DNA of 64,000 bases from Sporomusa malonica (GTDB lineage: Bacteria > Bacillota > Negativicutes > Sporomusales > Sporomusaceae), in the NCBI RefSeq assembly GCF_900176355.1, contig NZ_FWXI01000010.1:62001-126000 (forward strand), read 5' to 3'. The notes under the pieces were generated by a model that searched no databases, had not been told where the DNA came from, and saw only the letters and a program-made list of their open reading frames with translations. The position numbers and the translations under genes are program-made. The first letter of the stretch is position 1. Each line of letters opens with the position of its first letter. Below, piece after piece: positions 7,324 to 16,516 of this stretch.

Positions 7324-8184
7324 GTTTAAGTAGGTCCAGCCCTCTTTTTGTTCAATAAGCTGGGCTCTCAGGAGACGTCCGATAGCCCGCTTAAAAGATG
7401 CTTTACTGATATTAAACTTTTCCTTAATAATTTCGGGAGGTGAATCGTCACTATACGGCATCTGGCCGCCTCTAGCCCGAAGTACTTCAAGTATTTTCTC
7501 AGCGTCAACATCCATGGCATTTTCTTTGACCGGACGCATGGAGACATTAAGGCGTCCATCTTCTCTAAGAAAGGTAACCCGGGTCTCAAGTTCCTCGCCA
7601 ACGCGTGGACGCTCAGTCATCTCATCATTATGAAGAAACGCAATAAACCTGTCTTTAGTAAAAAGAAAGGCTCCTTGGTCGCTATAATTGTACACTGAAC
7701 CAATAACAGTATCACCAACTTTTACGCCTTCAGCCGGTTTGGAAGCCTGTCTGAGCTCATCTTCCACTTCCATCGTAACAGCAGGACGACCGGATTTATC
7801 GCGATATAGCTTGACCCATACCTTTTCCCCGCGGCGCGGCATCCCTCTTCTGCCAGCATGGGGCATAAATACTCCCCGCTCAGCGCCAATATTGACAAAG
7901 GTTCCATCGCGAGTTGTGTTAATCACTTCAACTCTGGCAACTTGTCCTTCCCGCATCTGAGGCAGTCGCATACTGGCTGTCAACCGGCCTTTAGGATCTG
8001 CATACAGGTATACCTTGACAGTTTGTCCTACGGTGACTTCTTCAGCCTGCTGCACCTTATGCAGCAATATATCGTCACTGGTATTACCGGTGCCAGCGTC
8101 GAGAAATGCCCCCATTTCACTTTTACGGACTACAGTCAAATCAACTACATCGCCCGGTTTATAGTTATGTTTACGGTTATCCAT
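7297..8184 (-). CDS. cvfB: CvfB-like S1-domain RNA-binding protein
   Basis: About 295 residues with tandem S1-like OB folds (signatures VVDLTVVRKSEMGAFLDAG, GQVARVEVINTTRDGTFVNIG and GDTVIGSVYNYSDQGAFLFT) and a C-terminal winged helix (SKASFKRAIGRLLRAQLIE). This is the architecture of CvfB/YitL, an RNA-binding protein affecting virulence and translation-linked expression in Gram-positive bacteria. I start at ATG 8184, which has AGGTTAGGTG upstream, instead of the longer reading from 8229. It lies nine bases after the rsfS stop, so it is co-transcribed. Confidence 0.87.
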   Translation of the reverse strand: MDNRKHNYKPGDVVDLTVVRKSEMGAFLDAGTGNTSDDILLHKVQQAEEVTVGQTVKVYLYADPKGRLTASMRLPQMREGQVARVEVINTTRDGTFVNIGAERGVFMPHAGRRGMPRRGEKVWVKLYRDKSGRPAVTMEVEDELRQASKPAEGVKVGDTVIGSVYNYSDQGAFLFTKDRFIAFLHNDEMTERPRVGEELETRVTFLREDGRLNVSMRPVKENAMDVDAEKILEVLRARGGQMPYSDDSPPEIIKEKFNISKASFKRAIGRLLRAQLIEQKEGWTYLNAKETEGGD

Positions 8185-8192
8185 GATTACAC

Positions 8193-8543
8193 CTAACCTT
8201 GATAAACTACTTGTTTGGCATCGCCCCACAGACGCTCAAGCTTGTAGAATTGCCGATCATCTTCGACAAATACATGAGCTACACAGTGGCCATAATCCAG
8301 AAGCACCCAATGCGCATCACGGTAGCCTTCTTTGTGTAGTACTTTAATCCCCTGCTCGGCAAGCTGTTCCTCAATGTTATCAGCAATGGCTTGCACCTGG
8401 GTAGTTGAGTTAGCACTACAGATGACGAAGTGGTCAGTCACCGGTGAGATGCCGGTTAAATCCATAATCACGATATCGCGTGCTTTTTTGTCGCTGGCAG
8501 CCTTAGCTACTAATTCAGCTAAATTATTGTCCGTTTGAATCAT
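8193..8543 (-). CDS. rsfS: Ribosome silencing factor RsfS (Iojap)
   Basis: 116 residues, the normal size. Typical signatures are DIVIMDLTGISPVTDHFVICS, KEGYRDAHWVLLDYG and VVAHVF-like VAHVFVEDDRQFY. RsfS binds L14 of the large ribosomal subunit and blocks joining of the 30S subunit when nutrients are scarce. In Firmicutes it is encoded with nadD and yqeK, as here (with an LCP gene between). Confidence 0.93.
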   Translation of the reverse strand: MIQTDNNLAELVAKAASDKKARDIVIMDLTGISPVTDHFVICSANSTTQVQAIADNIEEQLAEQGIKVLHKEGYRDAHWVLLDYGHCVAHVFVEDDRQFYKLERLWGDAKQVVYQG

Positions 8544-8634
8544 TCGTTAAAAAATACCTCCTGGAACACTCTTCTTTAAATAGCTTTTTCTTTCCAAATT
8601 TATTTTATTCGGGCTAAGAAGCCAATTTTCCTGC

Positions 8635-8670
8635 AAAAAAAAGGTAAAGCGCAATAAAATGCACTTTACC
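8635..8670 (-). terminator. Intrinsic terminator after the LCP gene
   Basis: GGTAAAGCGC (8643-8652) pairs with GCACTTTACC (8661-8670) with one G-U pair, followed on the minus strand by a run of eight T. Confidence 0.85.
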
Positions 8671-8681
8671 GTCCATAATCT

Positions 8682-9686
8682 TTAATTTTTACGGGTAGAA
8701 CCAAGATTTTCCTGATATACCCCGCTAACTTTGGCTGTAAGCATAAACATTGTTTCGACCAACTGCTTTGTCTGTTCCTTGTCAGGTACCCAATAACTAA
8801 GCCCCTCAATTGTCGCAAAATCTCCAGGCAACATTTCAGTATGAAGGTTACTTGAGCTAAAGCTCTTGAGACTGTTGGCCACTTTAGCCATGGTGATTGC
8901 CGACATATCTGTCTCAACATATTGGTTAAGGGTATTAACTAGCGCAGGTAATTTCAAAATGGTACCTACTTGCATCATCTCTTTAGCTAGCGCTTTTAAG
9001 AAACGCTGCTGGCGCTGCACTCGGCCAATGTCACCAAGCTCATCGCTGCGAAAACGTACATATTGGCCAGCCTTTTCTCCGTCTAAGTGCTGATACCCCT
9101 TCTTAATATTAATATCAAGGTTAGCGTAGGGATCCTCGTAGTTCATATCATGCTCAACATAGAGGTCAACTCCGCCCAGGATATCAATCACCTTAATAAA
9201 CGCCTGCCAGTCAATGACTACATAGTAATTGATCGGAATGTGCAAGAATTGCTCAACAGTGCTGCGAGTCAGCTCAGCTCCACCATAGGCATACGCATGG
9301 TTTAGCTTGTCATAGCCTTTGCGCCCTGGAATATTGACCTTAGTATCACGCGGTAATGACAATAAATTCACAGTCCCGTCTTGCGGGCTAATGCTTGCTA
9401 CCATCATGGTATCTGAGCGCCTAGCCGTATCATAAGGATTCTCATGATCCTTATCATCCACTCCCAGGAGCAGAATATTTACTCTGTTGCTTAGCGTTTC
9501 TGGCATACGTTGAGTAGACTTGACGACTTGCGTTGCCGGCGGAGTACGAACAATATTAAGGTAAGCGTATACAGTAGCGCCAGCTAATGCCACTACAGCA
9601 ACCAACAACATGACAAGCAGGATTAGCACCCTATCCCAACGAATTGTACGCCGCCGCTGGCCCGATTTGTTCCGACGATCGTTCAT
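8682..9686 (-). CDS. LytR-CpsA-Psr (LCP) family glycopolymer ligase
   Basis: A 334-residue membrane-anchored protein: a short basic cytoplasmic N-terminus, one transmembrane helix (about residues 17-40, RVLILLVMLLVAVVALAGA), then the LCP domain. Conserved landmarks are NILLLGVDDKD, ARRSDTMMVASI, LLSLPRDTKVNIPG, DKLNHAYAYGG, YVVIDWQAF and GRVQRQQRFLKAL. LCP enzymes transfer polyprenyl-phosphate-linked glycopolymers to the cell wall. The start is ATG 9686 with GAGGAG eight bases upstream. It sits between yqeK and rsfS, a position seen in other Firmicutes. Confidence 0.92.
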   Translation of the reverse strand: MNDRRNKSGQRRRTIRWDRVLILLVMLLVAVVALAGATVYAYLNIVRTPPATQVVKSTQRMPETLSNRVNILLLGVDDKDHENPYDTARRSDTMMVASISPQDGTVNLLSLPRDTKVNIPGRKGYDKLNHAYAYGGAELTRSTVEQFLHIPINYYVVIDWQAFIKVIDILGGVDLYVEHDMNYEDPYANLDINIKKGYQHLDGEKAGQYVRFRSDELGDIGRVQRQQRFLKALAKEMMQVGTILKLPALVNTLNQYVETDMSAITMAKVANSLKSFSSSNLHTEMLPGDFATIEGLSYWVPDKEQTKQLVETMFMLTAKVSGVYQENLGSTRKN

Positions 9687-9728
9687 GGTATCATCTCCTC
9701 TCCCGAAAGACAACACCCTTCACTTAAA

Positions 9729-10301
9729 TTAAGTTGTTTGTCTTTGTAATAGTAAATAATTCCGACCCTCAACAGTAGCCGGATGTATAAGCGCACCCTG
9801 CTCAATCACATAGTGAAGGGACTTATCATATGCGGCAAGCATTGCCGCGTCTAAATTATCTGAAGCTAAACTGCGAAGCTTGTCTATGCCTGGGAAATCC
9901 CGGCTTGGCTCAATAAAATCAGCCAGGTAAATAATCTTATCAAGGTTTGATAAATCACGTCCGCCTGTGGTATGAAGCGCAATGGCCTTCAAAATGTGCG
10001 GGTCGTCAACCCCATATTCCTTTTGGGCCAGACAAGCACCAAGCGGCGCATGTAAAAGCACCGGCTGACAACGCTCGACATCATTCACCACTATAGCAAA
10101 GACTTCGGCCATTTGCAATAGGTTATTGCTGGGTATAGCCCGAGCACAATCGTGAAGTAATCCAGCCAATTTGGCCTTAGCCACATCTTCTGCAAAGCGG
10201 GCGGCGAGTTCTGCAGCCGTCTGACTCACACCAAGCGAATGGCTGAACCGTTTAGCCGATAAGGTTTGTGACAGTTTGCCTACTGCCTGATTATAGTCCA
10301 A
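9729..10301 (-). CDS. yqeK: YqeK-type HD phosphohydrolase
   Basis: 190 residues of the HD superfamily. RFSHSLGV provides the first His, LLHDCAR the HD pair, and LLHAPLGAC and DKIIYLADFIEP give the later metal ligands. YqeK family members are symmetrical Ap4A hydrolases in Gram-positive bacteria. The start is a TTG preceded by AGGTGGTG at seven bases. It is encoded between nadD and rsfS, as in Bacillus. Confidence 0.9.
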   Translation of the reverse strand: MDYNQAVGKLSQTLSAKRFSHSLGVSQTAAELAARFAEDVAKAKLAGLLHDCARAIPSNNLLQMAEVFAIVVNDVERCQPVLLHAPLGACLAQKEYGVDDPHILKAIALHTTGGRDLSNLDKIIYLADFIEPSRDFPGIDKLRSLASDNLDAAMLAAYDKSLHYVIEQGALIHPATVEGRNYLLLQRQTT

Positions 10302-10368
10302 TATTTGACACCACCTATTCTCAATTACTAAAATTCGTCAGTTTGTGCAGATTTCCTCTTTATATAAA

Positions 10369-10394
10369 TAAAAAACCTCCTAAAAATAGGAGGT
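10369..10394 (-). terminator. Terminator of the RRM-protein gene
   Basis: ACCTCCTA (10375-10382) pairs with TAGGAGGT (10387-10394), followed on the minus strand by a T-run. Confidence 0.85.
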
Positions 10395-10443
10395 GAATAG
10401 AGCATACAGAAAACAATCATCTAAGTATAAGGCTACTTTAAAT

Positions 10444-10695
10444 TTATCCTTGCCTCGGTTTAGCTTCATTAACAACAATCTGGCGGCCTGCGAAGTCAAA
10501 GCCGTTCATGGCCTCAACCATTTTATCTGCGTCAGCATCTTCCACTTCCACAAACCCGAAACCACGGGAACGACCCGTTTCTTTATCAGTAATTATTCTG
10601 CTTGAAACCACAGAACCATGCGGACGAAAAGCATCGGCAAGAGCTGTTTCTGTGGTGTTCCAAGGCAGATTACCGACATAGAGTGTTTTTGCCAT
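10444..10695 (-). CDS. Single-RRM RNA-binding protein
   Basis: An 83-residue protein consisting of one RNA recognition motif, with RNP2 as LYVGNL near residue 4 and RNP1 as RGFGFVEV near residue 44. It resembles the small glycine-rich or cold-induced RNA-binding proteins found in some bacteria, though the usual glycine tail is missing. It has its own terminator and a well-placed ribosome site, so it is probably monocistronic. Confidence 0.92.
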   Translation of the reverse strand: MAKTLYVGNLPWNTTETALADAFRPHGSVVSSRIITDKETGRSRGFGFVEVEDADADKMVEAMNGFDFAGRQIVVNEAKPRQG

Positions 10696-10806
10696 AAGGA
10701 ATCACCTCCGTTACATCAGGATACTTAAACAAAATAGATTTTACGTTAACATTATCTGCAAAAATACAGGTTTTATGCTTGCCAAAACGCTGCCTTAATT
10801 TGGGAG

Positions 10807-11421
10807 CTAGCGGTATAACCCTTCTTTATAAATATAATCTTCTACGCTTTCGGGGACTATATATTTAATGGAACGGCCTTTTTTTATCCTTTCCCGAATG
10901 TCAGTTGAAGATATCTCTAGCTCCGGCGTAGCTAAGCGTTGGATACTACGCCGTCCTTTTACACCAAATTGCTTGATGACCTGGTCGATATAACTAATAC
11001 AGCCAGGACGTGTAGCAGCCACAAAGTAACATAAATCTAAGAGCTGATCAATTTCCTGCCAGCTTGGCAAATCCTTCACTGCATCAGCGCCTGTAATAAA
11101 GTAAAATTCAGTGCTGGCACCATAACAATCAATCAACCCTCTGACAGTATCCACCGTATACGAGGGGCCAGAGCGCTCAAGCTCAATGCCTGAAACAAAA
11201 AAATGCGGGTTAGAGTATGTGGCCATTACGGTCATAATATAGCGATGAATGGCTGGTGTAACCATTGATTCTTGTTTATGCGGCGGGTTACTCGCCGGAA
11301 TAAACAAGACTTTATCAAGCTTATATTCAATACGAACAGCTTCAGCCGTGACTAAATGACCTACATGAATGGGGTCAAACGTCCCGCCCATAATACCAAC
11401 TTTCGCTTTTGCGTGCGCCAT
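10807..11421 (-). CDS. nadD: Nicotinate-nucleotide adenylyltransferase
   Basis: 204 residues of the nucleotidyltransferase superfamily. GGTFDPIHVGHL near residue 12 holds the (H/T)xGH nucleotide-binding motif, FIPASNPPHK binds the substrate, and ISSTDIRERI is the second nucleotide-binding motif. It adenylates nicotinate mononucleotide to deamido-NAD. It lies between yqeK (separated by the RRM gene) and proA. Confidence 0.95.
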   Translation of the reverse strand: MAHAKAKVGIMGGTFDPIHVGHLVTAEAVRIEYKLDKVLFIPASNPPHKQESMVTPAIHRYIMTVMATYSNPHFFVSGIELERSGPSYTVDTVRGLIDCYGASTEFYFITGADAVKDLPSWQEIDQLLDLCYFVAATRPGCISYIDQVIKQFGVKGRRSIQRLATPELEISSTDIRERIKKGRSIKYIVPESVEDYIYKEGLYR

Positions 11422-11518
11422 GATTATCTGCCTTTCAAATATGCAAAAAATTCCAAAACTTCACCTACTATTATAGCAAATGTCTGGCCTTATGCAAAGC
11501 TGTTTAAGGGTTACACCA

Positions 11519-11546
11519 TAAGAAAAGACTTGGCTTGTGCCAAGTC
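11519..11546 (-). terminator. Terminator after the proBA group
   Basis: GACTTGGC (11527-11534) pairs with GCCAAGTC (11539-11546), with a four-base loop and a TTTTCTT tail on the minus strand. Confidence 0.85.
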
Positions 11547-11597
11547 CTTCAGGACGCCGGCAGAAGCCTTAGTCGTTCTTATGTCAACAGAATTGCG

Positions 11598-11774
11598 TTA
11601 TAAATTCTGGTAGACTAAATTTATGACCAGCCCCACTATTGCGCTAACGCTTGCCATTATGACTGCTGCCCGAGCGTAATCAACAGCATCGTGACAGCCT
11701 TTGGGCGTACGCAAGTAGTTCTTTACAGCGTAACAATACCCTGCCAGCTGTCTTATTTTACCGAATCTGCCCAT
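11598..11774 (-). CDS. Small single-span membrane protein (hypothetical)
   Basis: About 58 residues: a basic N-terminal half (GRFGKIRQLAGYCYAVKNYL) and a C-terminal transmembrane helix (VIMASVSAIVGLVINLVYQ). No family is recognised. It overlaps the 3' end of proA by 17 bases and ends about 50 bases before a terminator, so it would be the last cistron of yhbY-proB-proA. The ribosome site is poor; an ATG two codons earlier (11780) is the alternative. Confidence 0.5.
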   Translation of the reverse strand: MGRFGKIRQLAGYCYAVKNYLRTPKGCHDAVDYARAAVIMASVSAIVGLVINLVYQNL

Positions 11775-13011
11775 TACCATTTACCACATACTTAATACTG
11801 GTAAGCTCAGCTAGACCCATAGGGCCTCTGGCATGAAGCTTCTGAGTGCTTATACCGATTTCGGCACCAAAACCGAATTCACAGCCATCGGTAAATCGGG
11901 TTGAGGCATTGACATAAACAGCTGCTGCGTCGACTTCCTGTTGGAATCGCTGGGCATTATTATAGTCACGGGTAATAATTGCTTCTGAATGGCGAGTACT
12001 ATAGGCTGCAATATGCTCAAGGGCTGAGTCTAAGCTATCTACCACTCTTACGGCCAGGATTAGATCCAGAAACTCGGCAGCCCAATCTTCCTCGGTTGCT
12101 GGTCTAACAGCCTGATGATAGTTCATAGTCTCAGGACAGCCTCTTAATTCAACGCCAGCCTGGTGATAACGCTCCAACATGGCAGGTAAAAACTCAGCTG
12201 CTATGCCACTATGTACCAGCAAGGTCTCCATGGAATTGCACACTCCTGGACGCGATACCTTGGCATTGAAAGCAATGTCCTGAGCCATCGTGAGGTCAGC
12301 AGTAGCATCAACAAAAGTATGACATACGCCTGTACCTGTTTCGATCACCGGCACAGTACTATTTTCAACAACAGTCCTAATCAGACCAGCCCCACCACGA
12401 GGAATAATTACATCAAGATACTTATTGAGTTTCAGCATGGCCGTTACGGCCTGCCGGTCAGTCGTCTCGACAAGCGCAATCACCCCGTCCGGAATACCAG
12501 CAGCCGTTGCAGCTTTAGCAATAATAGCCGTAACTGCGGTATTAGAGCTAATGGCCTCTGAGCCGCCACGCAAAATCACCGCATTGCCGGACTTTAGGCA
12601 GAGCCCAGCGGCATCGACAGTAACATTAGGCCTGGCTTCATAGATAATGCCAATAACGCCCAACGGTACACGTAACTTGGTGATTGAAAGACCATTAGGT
12701 CTAACCCAGCCTGATAAAACTTCGCCGATAGGGTCAGGCAATGTCGTAATCTGCCGCAGGCCTTCGGCCATGGCTTTTATTCTAGCTTCATTCAGCAGCA
12801 AACGGTCAATAAGTGGCCTCACCATACCGTTTGCTTCAGCCTGCTCAACATCTTTTGCATTAGCAGCAACAATTACAGCTTGCTCTCGCTCTAAGGCATC
12901 TGCCATGGCTAACAATGCCTGATTTTTCACAGCCGTTGATAGCGTAGCCAGCTGGCGGGCCGCCTGTTTGGCCACTGCGCCTTTTTCTGCAAGCTCGGTT
13001 ATGTAGTCCAT
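11758..13011 (-). CDS. proA: Glutamate-5-semialdehyde dehydrogenase (gamma-glutamyl phosphate reductase)
   Basis: 417 residues, full length. It reduces gamma-glutamyl phosphate with NADPH in proline synthesis. Signatures include IGIIYEARPNVTVDAAGLCL, the NADP-binding region LRGGSEAISSN, IPRGGAGLI, the catalytic-cysteine segment SRPGVCNSMETLLVH and the C-terminal FGFGAEIGISTQKLHARGP. It follows proB after 15 bases, forming the usual proBA pair. Confidence 0.97.
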   Translation of the reverse strand: MDYITELAEKGAVAKQAARQLATLSTAVKNQALLAMADALEREQAVIVAANAKDVEQAEANGMVRPLIDRLLLNEARIKAMAEGLRQITTLPDPIGEVLSGWVRPNGLSITKLRVPLGVIGIIYEARPNVTVDAAGLCLKSGNAVILRGGSEAISSNTAVTAIIAKAATAAGIPDGVIALVETTDRQAVTAMLKLNKYLDVIIPRGGAGLIRTVVENSTVPVIETGTGVCHTFVDATADLTMAQDIAFNAKVSRPGVCNSMETLLVHSGIAAEFLPAMLERYHQAGVELRGCPETMNYHQAVRPATEEDWAAEFLDLILAVRVVDSLDSALEHIAAYSTRHSEAIITRDYNNAQRFQQEVDAAAVYVNASTRFTDGCEFGFGAEIGISTQKLHARGPMGLAELTSIKYVVNGNGQIR

Positions 13012-13026
13012 ACTCCCTCTCCCCTC

Positions 13027-14154
13027 TTAAACCAAAAGTACCAGATTATCGCGATGCACAACCTCATCATACGGCTTAGACCCTAATATATTAGTAATTT
13101 CATGGGTATGAACCCCCATGATTTTTTTTACGTCTTCAGCACTATAGTTAGATATACCACGAGCCAATTCCCGCCCGCTGCCACTTCTTATACTAATGGT
13201 ATTACCTAATTCAAAATCACCGTCTGCAGCAACGATCCCAGCAGCTAAAAGGCTTGATCCGCCGTTTAAGAGGGCCTGCTCACAGCCTTTGTCCACTGTA
13301 ACCCAGCCACTCACACTAACCCCAAATGCCAGCCAGCGTTTCCTGATTTGCAGGCGATTTTCCTTTGAAATGAAAATCGTGCCCACCTTGTTTCCCTTCA
13401 GTACTTCACGGACTACCCCATCACTTCCACCTGAGGCAATAACCATGGTTACACCAGAATTAACGGCAATCTTGGCCGCTTGAATTTTGGTATACATACC
13501 GCCTGTACCGCATAATGTTCCAGGACCACCGGCTAATTCTTCGATTGCCGGGGTAATATCGGTAATTTCACTAAGCAGTGTGGCACCTGGATTGGTCTGC
13601 GGATTAGCAGTATAAACACCCTCTACATCTGACAAAATGATGAGCAGGTCGGCATCGATAATACTGGCAACCATCGCCGAAAGCGTATCATTGTCACCGA
13701 TTTTCAGTTCATCTATAGCAACGGCGTCATTTTCATTAATAATGGGAATGACGCCCTGATTTAAGAGCGCCATTAATGTGTTGCGGGAGTTGGTATATCG
13801 CTTGCGGTTCACTGAATCGGCGCGAGTCAATAACACCTGGGCAACAATTTGGCCATATTCTCCGAACATTTTTTCATAAATATGGAGTAGAATTCCCTGA
13901 CCGACTGCGGCTGCAGCCTGTTTTTCCGGAATCGTTTTGGGCTTCTCTTTTAACCCCAGGCGGTCGACGCCAGCACCAACAGCGCCGGAACTAACCAGAA
14001 TAATCTGTTTCCCTTGATTAGCAAGATCAGATAATTCACGAGCTAGTTTCTCAATTCTTAATAGATTAAGTTTTCCAGTAGCATGAGTTAATGTGCTGGT
14101 GCCAACCTTTACGACAATTCGTTTTGCATTGTCCAAATTCTCTCTGGTAAGCAT
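13027..14154 (-). CDS. proB: Glutamate 5-kinase
   Basis: 375 residues: an amino-acid kinase domain ([66 protein letters not shown]) followed by a C-terminal PUA domain (about residues 275-365). This is the long form of the enzyme and the first step of proline synthesis. It is 22 bases downstream of yhbY. Confidence 0.97.
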   Translation of the reverse strand: MLTRENLDNAKRIVVKVGTSTLTHATGKLNLLRIEKLARELSDLANQGKQIILVSSGAVGAGVDRLGLKEKPKTIPEKQAAAAVGQGILLHIYEKMFGEYGQIVAQVLLTRADSVNRKRYTNSRNTLMALLNQGVIPIINENDAVAIDELKIGDNDTLSAMVASIIDADLLIILSDVEGVYTANPQTNPGATLLSEITDITPAIEELAGGPGTLCGTGGMYTKIQAAKIAVNSGVTMVIASGGSDGVVREVLKGNKVGTIFISKENRLQIRKRWLAFGVSVSGWVTVDKGCEQALLNGGSSLLAAGIVAADGDFELGNTISIRSGSGRELARGISNYSAEDVKKIMGVHTHEITNILGSKPYDEVVHRDNLVLLV

Positions 14155-14176
14155 GATACTGATACTCCCCCATAAT

Positions 14177-14485
14177 TTACGGCAGTTCTATCTTTGGTTT
14201 TTCCTCATTTTTCTTATATAATAAGCCGTTCCGGCCAATTACCTGCACAAGCTCTGCACCAGTGGCCCGGGCCAGGGCAGCAATGGCTGCTTTTGGCTCC
14301 TCTGGGCTGTTTTGCAGCACCCGGACTTTAATAATCTCACGGGCCGCCAGTACCTGCTCAGCACTTTCGATAACAGAATCGATTACACCGCCTTTTCCAA
14401 TCTGAACGACAGGATCAAGTGTGCTGCCAAGCGACCGTAAAAATCGTTTTTGCTTGCCTGATAATATATTTTTTTCTGCTTGCAA
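14177..14485 (-). CDS. yhbY: YhbY-type CRM-domain RNA-binding protein
   Basis: 102 residues with the CRM domain: LSGKQKRFLRSLGSTLDPVV, IGKGGVIDSVIESAEQVL, REIIKVRVLQNS, and the GxxG-like loop in VVQIGKGGV and LVQVIGRNGLLYK. Family members associate with pre-50S ribosomal particles. The start is TTG 14485 behind AGGAGG. It lies directly downstream of obg, as in many Firmicutes. Confidence 0.92.
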   Translation of the reverse strand: MQAEKNILSGKQKRFLRSLGSTLDPVVQIGKGGVIDSVIESAEQVLAAREIIKVRVLQNSPEEPKAAIAALARATGAELVQVIGRNGLLYKKNEEKPKIELP

Positions 14486-14496
14486 AGTAGTTCCTC

Positions 14497-15768
14497 CTAT
14501 GGTCTAAACTCAAATTCCATATCCCGAATTCGAACAGTGTCGCCTTCCTTGATGCCGCGTTCTCTAAGTTCCGCATCAATTCCGAGTCTACGCCAGATGG
14601 CCTGGAAGCGTTGTACGCCTTCTTCATCACCAAAGCGCGTCATAGCGACAAGTTTCTCAATACCAGCACCTTCGACAACAAAAGCACCATCATCATCCCG
14701 CTTAATCGAAAACGCATCTTCAGGTTTAGCCTCATATACTTTGGCTTCTTCGAGCTCTTCTGGTTCTTCCACATAATCAGCCAAAAGTTTGGACGCTCGC
14801 TGCATCAGGGCAGTTAACCCATCACCAGTGGCGGCTGAAATCGGATAAATCTCATGACCTAATCCAGTCATGTATTCTGCCACCCTATCATAATTCTCTT
14901 GAGCCTCGGGCAAATCCATTTTATTGGCAGCAATAATTTGCGGCCGTTTGAACAGCCTTTCATTGTATAGCTTAAGTTCATTGTTAATTTTGTGGAAATC
15001 ATCAATCGGATCGCGGCCTTCCATGCCCGAAACATCAAGTACGTGAATGAGCACTTTGGTACGCTCGACATGGCGGAGAAAATCATGCCCTAGACCAACG
15101 CCCTCATGTGCACCCTCAATCAGACCTGGAATGTCAGCCAAAACAAAGTTTTGTCCCTCAGCAATACTGACAACACCCAGTACCGGTGATAAGGTAGTAA
15201 AGTGATATGCGGCAATCTCTGGCTTGGCTGCCGACACCATGGACAAGATACTCGACTTGCCTACACTTGGATAGCCTAAAAGACCAACATCAGCGAGCAG
15301 TTTAAGCTCAAGCAGCAGTGTGCGTTCTTCACCTGGTTCACCTAACTCGGCAAAGGTAGGTGCTCTATGCACACTGTTAACAAAGCGGGCATTACCACGA
15401 CCGCCGCGACCGCCTTTAGCTACCACGATTGTTTGACCAACTTCAGTAATGTCACCAAGCACCTGCCCTGTGGCTTCATCTTTAATAATGGTTCCTGGTG
15501 GCACTTTAATCAGGAGATCTTCGGCCCCCCGGCCATGCATATTGCACGTTTGTCCCTTACCGCCACTGTCCGCTTTAAACAGACGTTTATAGCGAAAATC
15601 AATAAGGGTATTAAGGTTTGCATCTCCAATTAACACTACATTGGCACCACGGCCGCCGTCGCCGCCGTTTGGGCCGCCTTTAGGAATGTATTTTTCCCGG
15701 CGCATACTGGACATACCGTTGCCACCATTGCCAGCTGTAACGGTTATTTTTGCTCTGTCGATAAACAT
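14497..15768 (-). CDS. obg: Obg/CgtA GTPase
   Basis: 423 residues in three parts: the glycine-rich Obg fold (about 1-158, GNGGNGMSSMRREKYIPKGG), the G domain (G1 GYPSVGKSS near 165, G3 DIPGLIEGAHEG, G4 NKMD), and the C-terminal OCT domain (about 345-420), which is found in Firmicute Obg. It acts in 50S assembly, the stringent response and, in Bacillus, sporulation initiation. It is downstream of the spo0B-like gene, as in Bacillus. Confidence 0.97.
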   Translation of the reverse strand: MFIDRAKITVTAGNGGNGMSSMRREKYIPKGGPNGGDGGRGANVVLIGDANLNTLIDFRYKRLFKADSGGKGQTCNMHGRGAEDLLIKVPPGTIIKDEATGQVLGDITEVGQTIVVAKGGRGGRGNARFVNSVHRAPTFAELGEPGEERTLLLELKLLADVGLLGYPSVGKSSILSMVSAAKPEIAAYHFTTLSPVLGVVSIAEGQNFVLADIPGLIEGAHEGVGLGHDFLRHVERTKVLIHVLDVSGMEGRDPIDDFHKINNELKLYNERLFKRPQIIAANKMDLPEAQENYDRVAEYMTGLGHEIYPISAATGDGLTALMQRASKLLADYVEEPEELEEAKVYEAKPEDAFSIKRDDDGAFVVEGAGIEKLVAMTRFGDEEGVQRFQAIWRRLGIDAELRERGIKEGDTVRIRDMEFEFRP

Positions 15769-15856
15769 AGAAATCCCCTTGCGTTTTTATATGTAATATG
15801 CGCTATTGCGCCCATTTTTATCCTGTTATAAAGTATACCACGCTACACATATATAG

Positions 15857-16072
15857 TTAAATGTGCTCATCCTTGTAGGCTGCCAGCACATTTGATATCA
15901 TCTCAGGGTCGTGCGCCAGCTTTTCGATATACTGCAGCGCCTTTTCACCTCGTCCCAGTTGAATCATGGCATGAATCACCTGCAGATGGTTTAAGAAATC
16001 GTGACGCTGGATACGGAGCAGTTTGATTACGTCAGTACATGACGTTACTTCAGAACAGGCTGTGGTTGTCAT
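15857..16072 (-). CDS. spo0B: Minimal Spo0B-like phosphotransferase domain
   Basis: 71 residues that match only the helical-hairpin dimerisation domain of Spo0B. The phospho-acceptor segment LLRIQRHDFLNHLQVIHAMIQ contains the His-Asp pair. A second helix (AHDPEMISNVLAAY region) follows and the protein stops. Spo0B passes phosphate from Spo0F to Spo0A; the Bacillus protein is about 190 residues with a C-terminal domain that is absent here. The position between rpmA and obg is the Bacillus position, which supports the assignment. A terminator after rpmA separates it from the ribosomal genes. The start has AAGGAT well placed. Confidence 0.75.
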   Translation of the reverse strand: MTTTACSEVTSCTDVIKLLRIQRHDFLNHLQVIHAMIQLGRGEKALQYIEKLAHDPEMISNVLAAYKDEHI

Positions 16073-16162
16073 ACAATCATCCTTCCGATATACTGCAGAA
16101 TGATATGTCTTTCGCTCCCATCAGCCAAAATACCTGTCGGATTTCGGCAACTTTGGTAAAAA

Positions 16163-16193
16163 TTAAAAAACCTGCGGCTTTGTGGGCCGCAGG
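16163..16193 (-). terminator. Terminator after rpmA
   Basis: CCTGCGGC (16171-16178) pairs with GCCGCAGG (16186-16193), with six T following on the minus strand. It closes the rplU-prp-rpmA operon. Confidence 0.9.
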
Positions 16194-16200
16194 CATTTCT

Positions 16201-16509
16201 TTAGATAGCTTCTTCAGCTGCAGGATACACACTAACTTGCCGATCATAACGGCCTTTACGCTCGAAAGCGACTTTGCCGGGAACTGTGGCAAACAAGGTA
16301 TCGTCTTTGCCGATGCCGACGTTATTTCCGGGATGGAAATGAGTTCCACGCTGGCGCACCAAAATGCTGCCTGCAGTAACAATCTCACCAGCCTGACGCT
16401 TAACACCCAAACGTTGAGCCGCGCTGTCACGACCATTACGGGAGCTACCCACACCTTTTTTATGAGCAAATAACTGTAAGTCAAAAGAATTCAGTTTAAA
16501 TTTTTCCAC
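16201..16509 (-). CDS. rpmA: 50S ribosomal protein L27
   Basis: 102 residues starting at GTG 16509 behind AGGAGGTG. The mature part starts at [20 protein letters not shown] and continues to [20 protein letters not shown]. In front of it is an N-terminal extension ending [10 protein letters not shown], the Firmicute-type cleavage sequence that the protease Prp removes before L27 can function at the peptidyl-transferase centre. The gene for Prp is immediately upstream. Confidence 0.96.
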   Translation of the reverse strand: MEKFKLNSFDLQLFAHKKGVGSSRNGRDSAAQRLGVKRQAGEIVTAGSILVRQRGTHFHPGNNVGIGKDDTLFATVPGKVAFERKGRYDRQVSVYPAAEEAI

Positions 16510-16516
16510 GTTGCTT

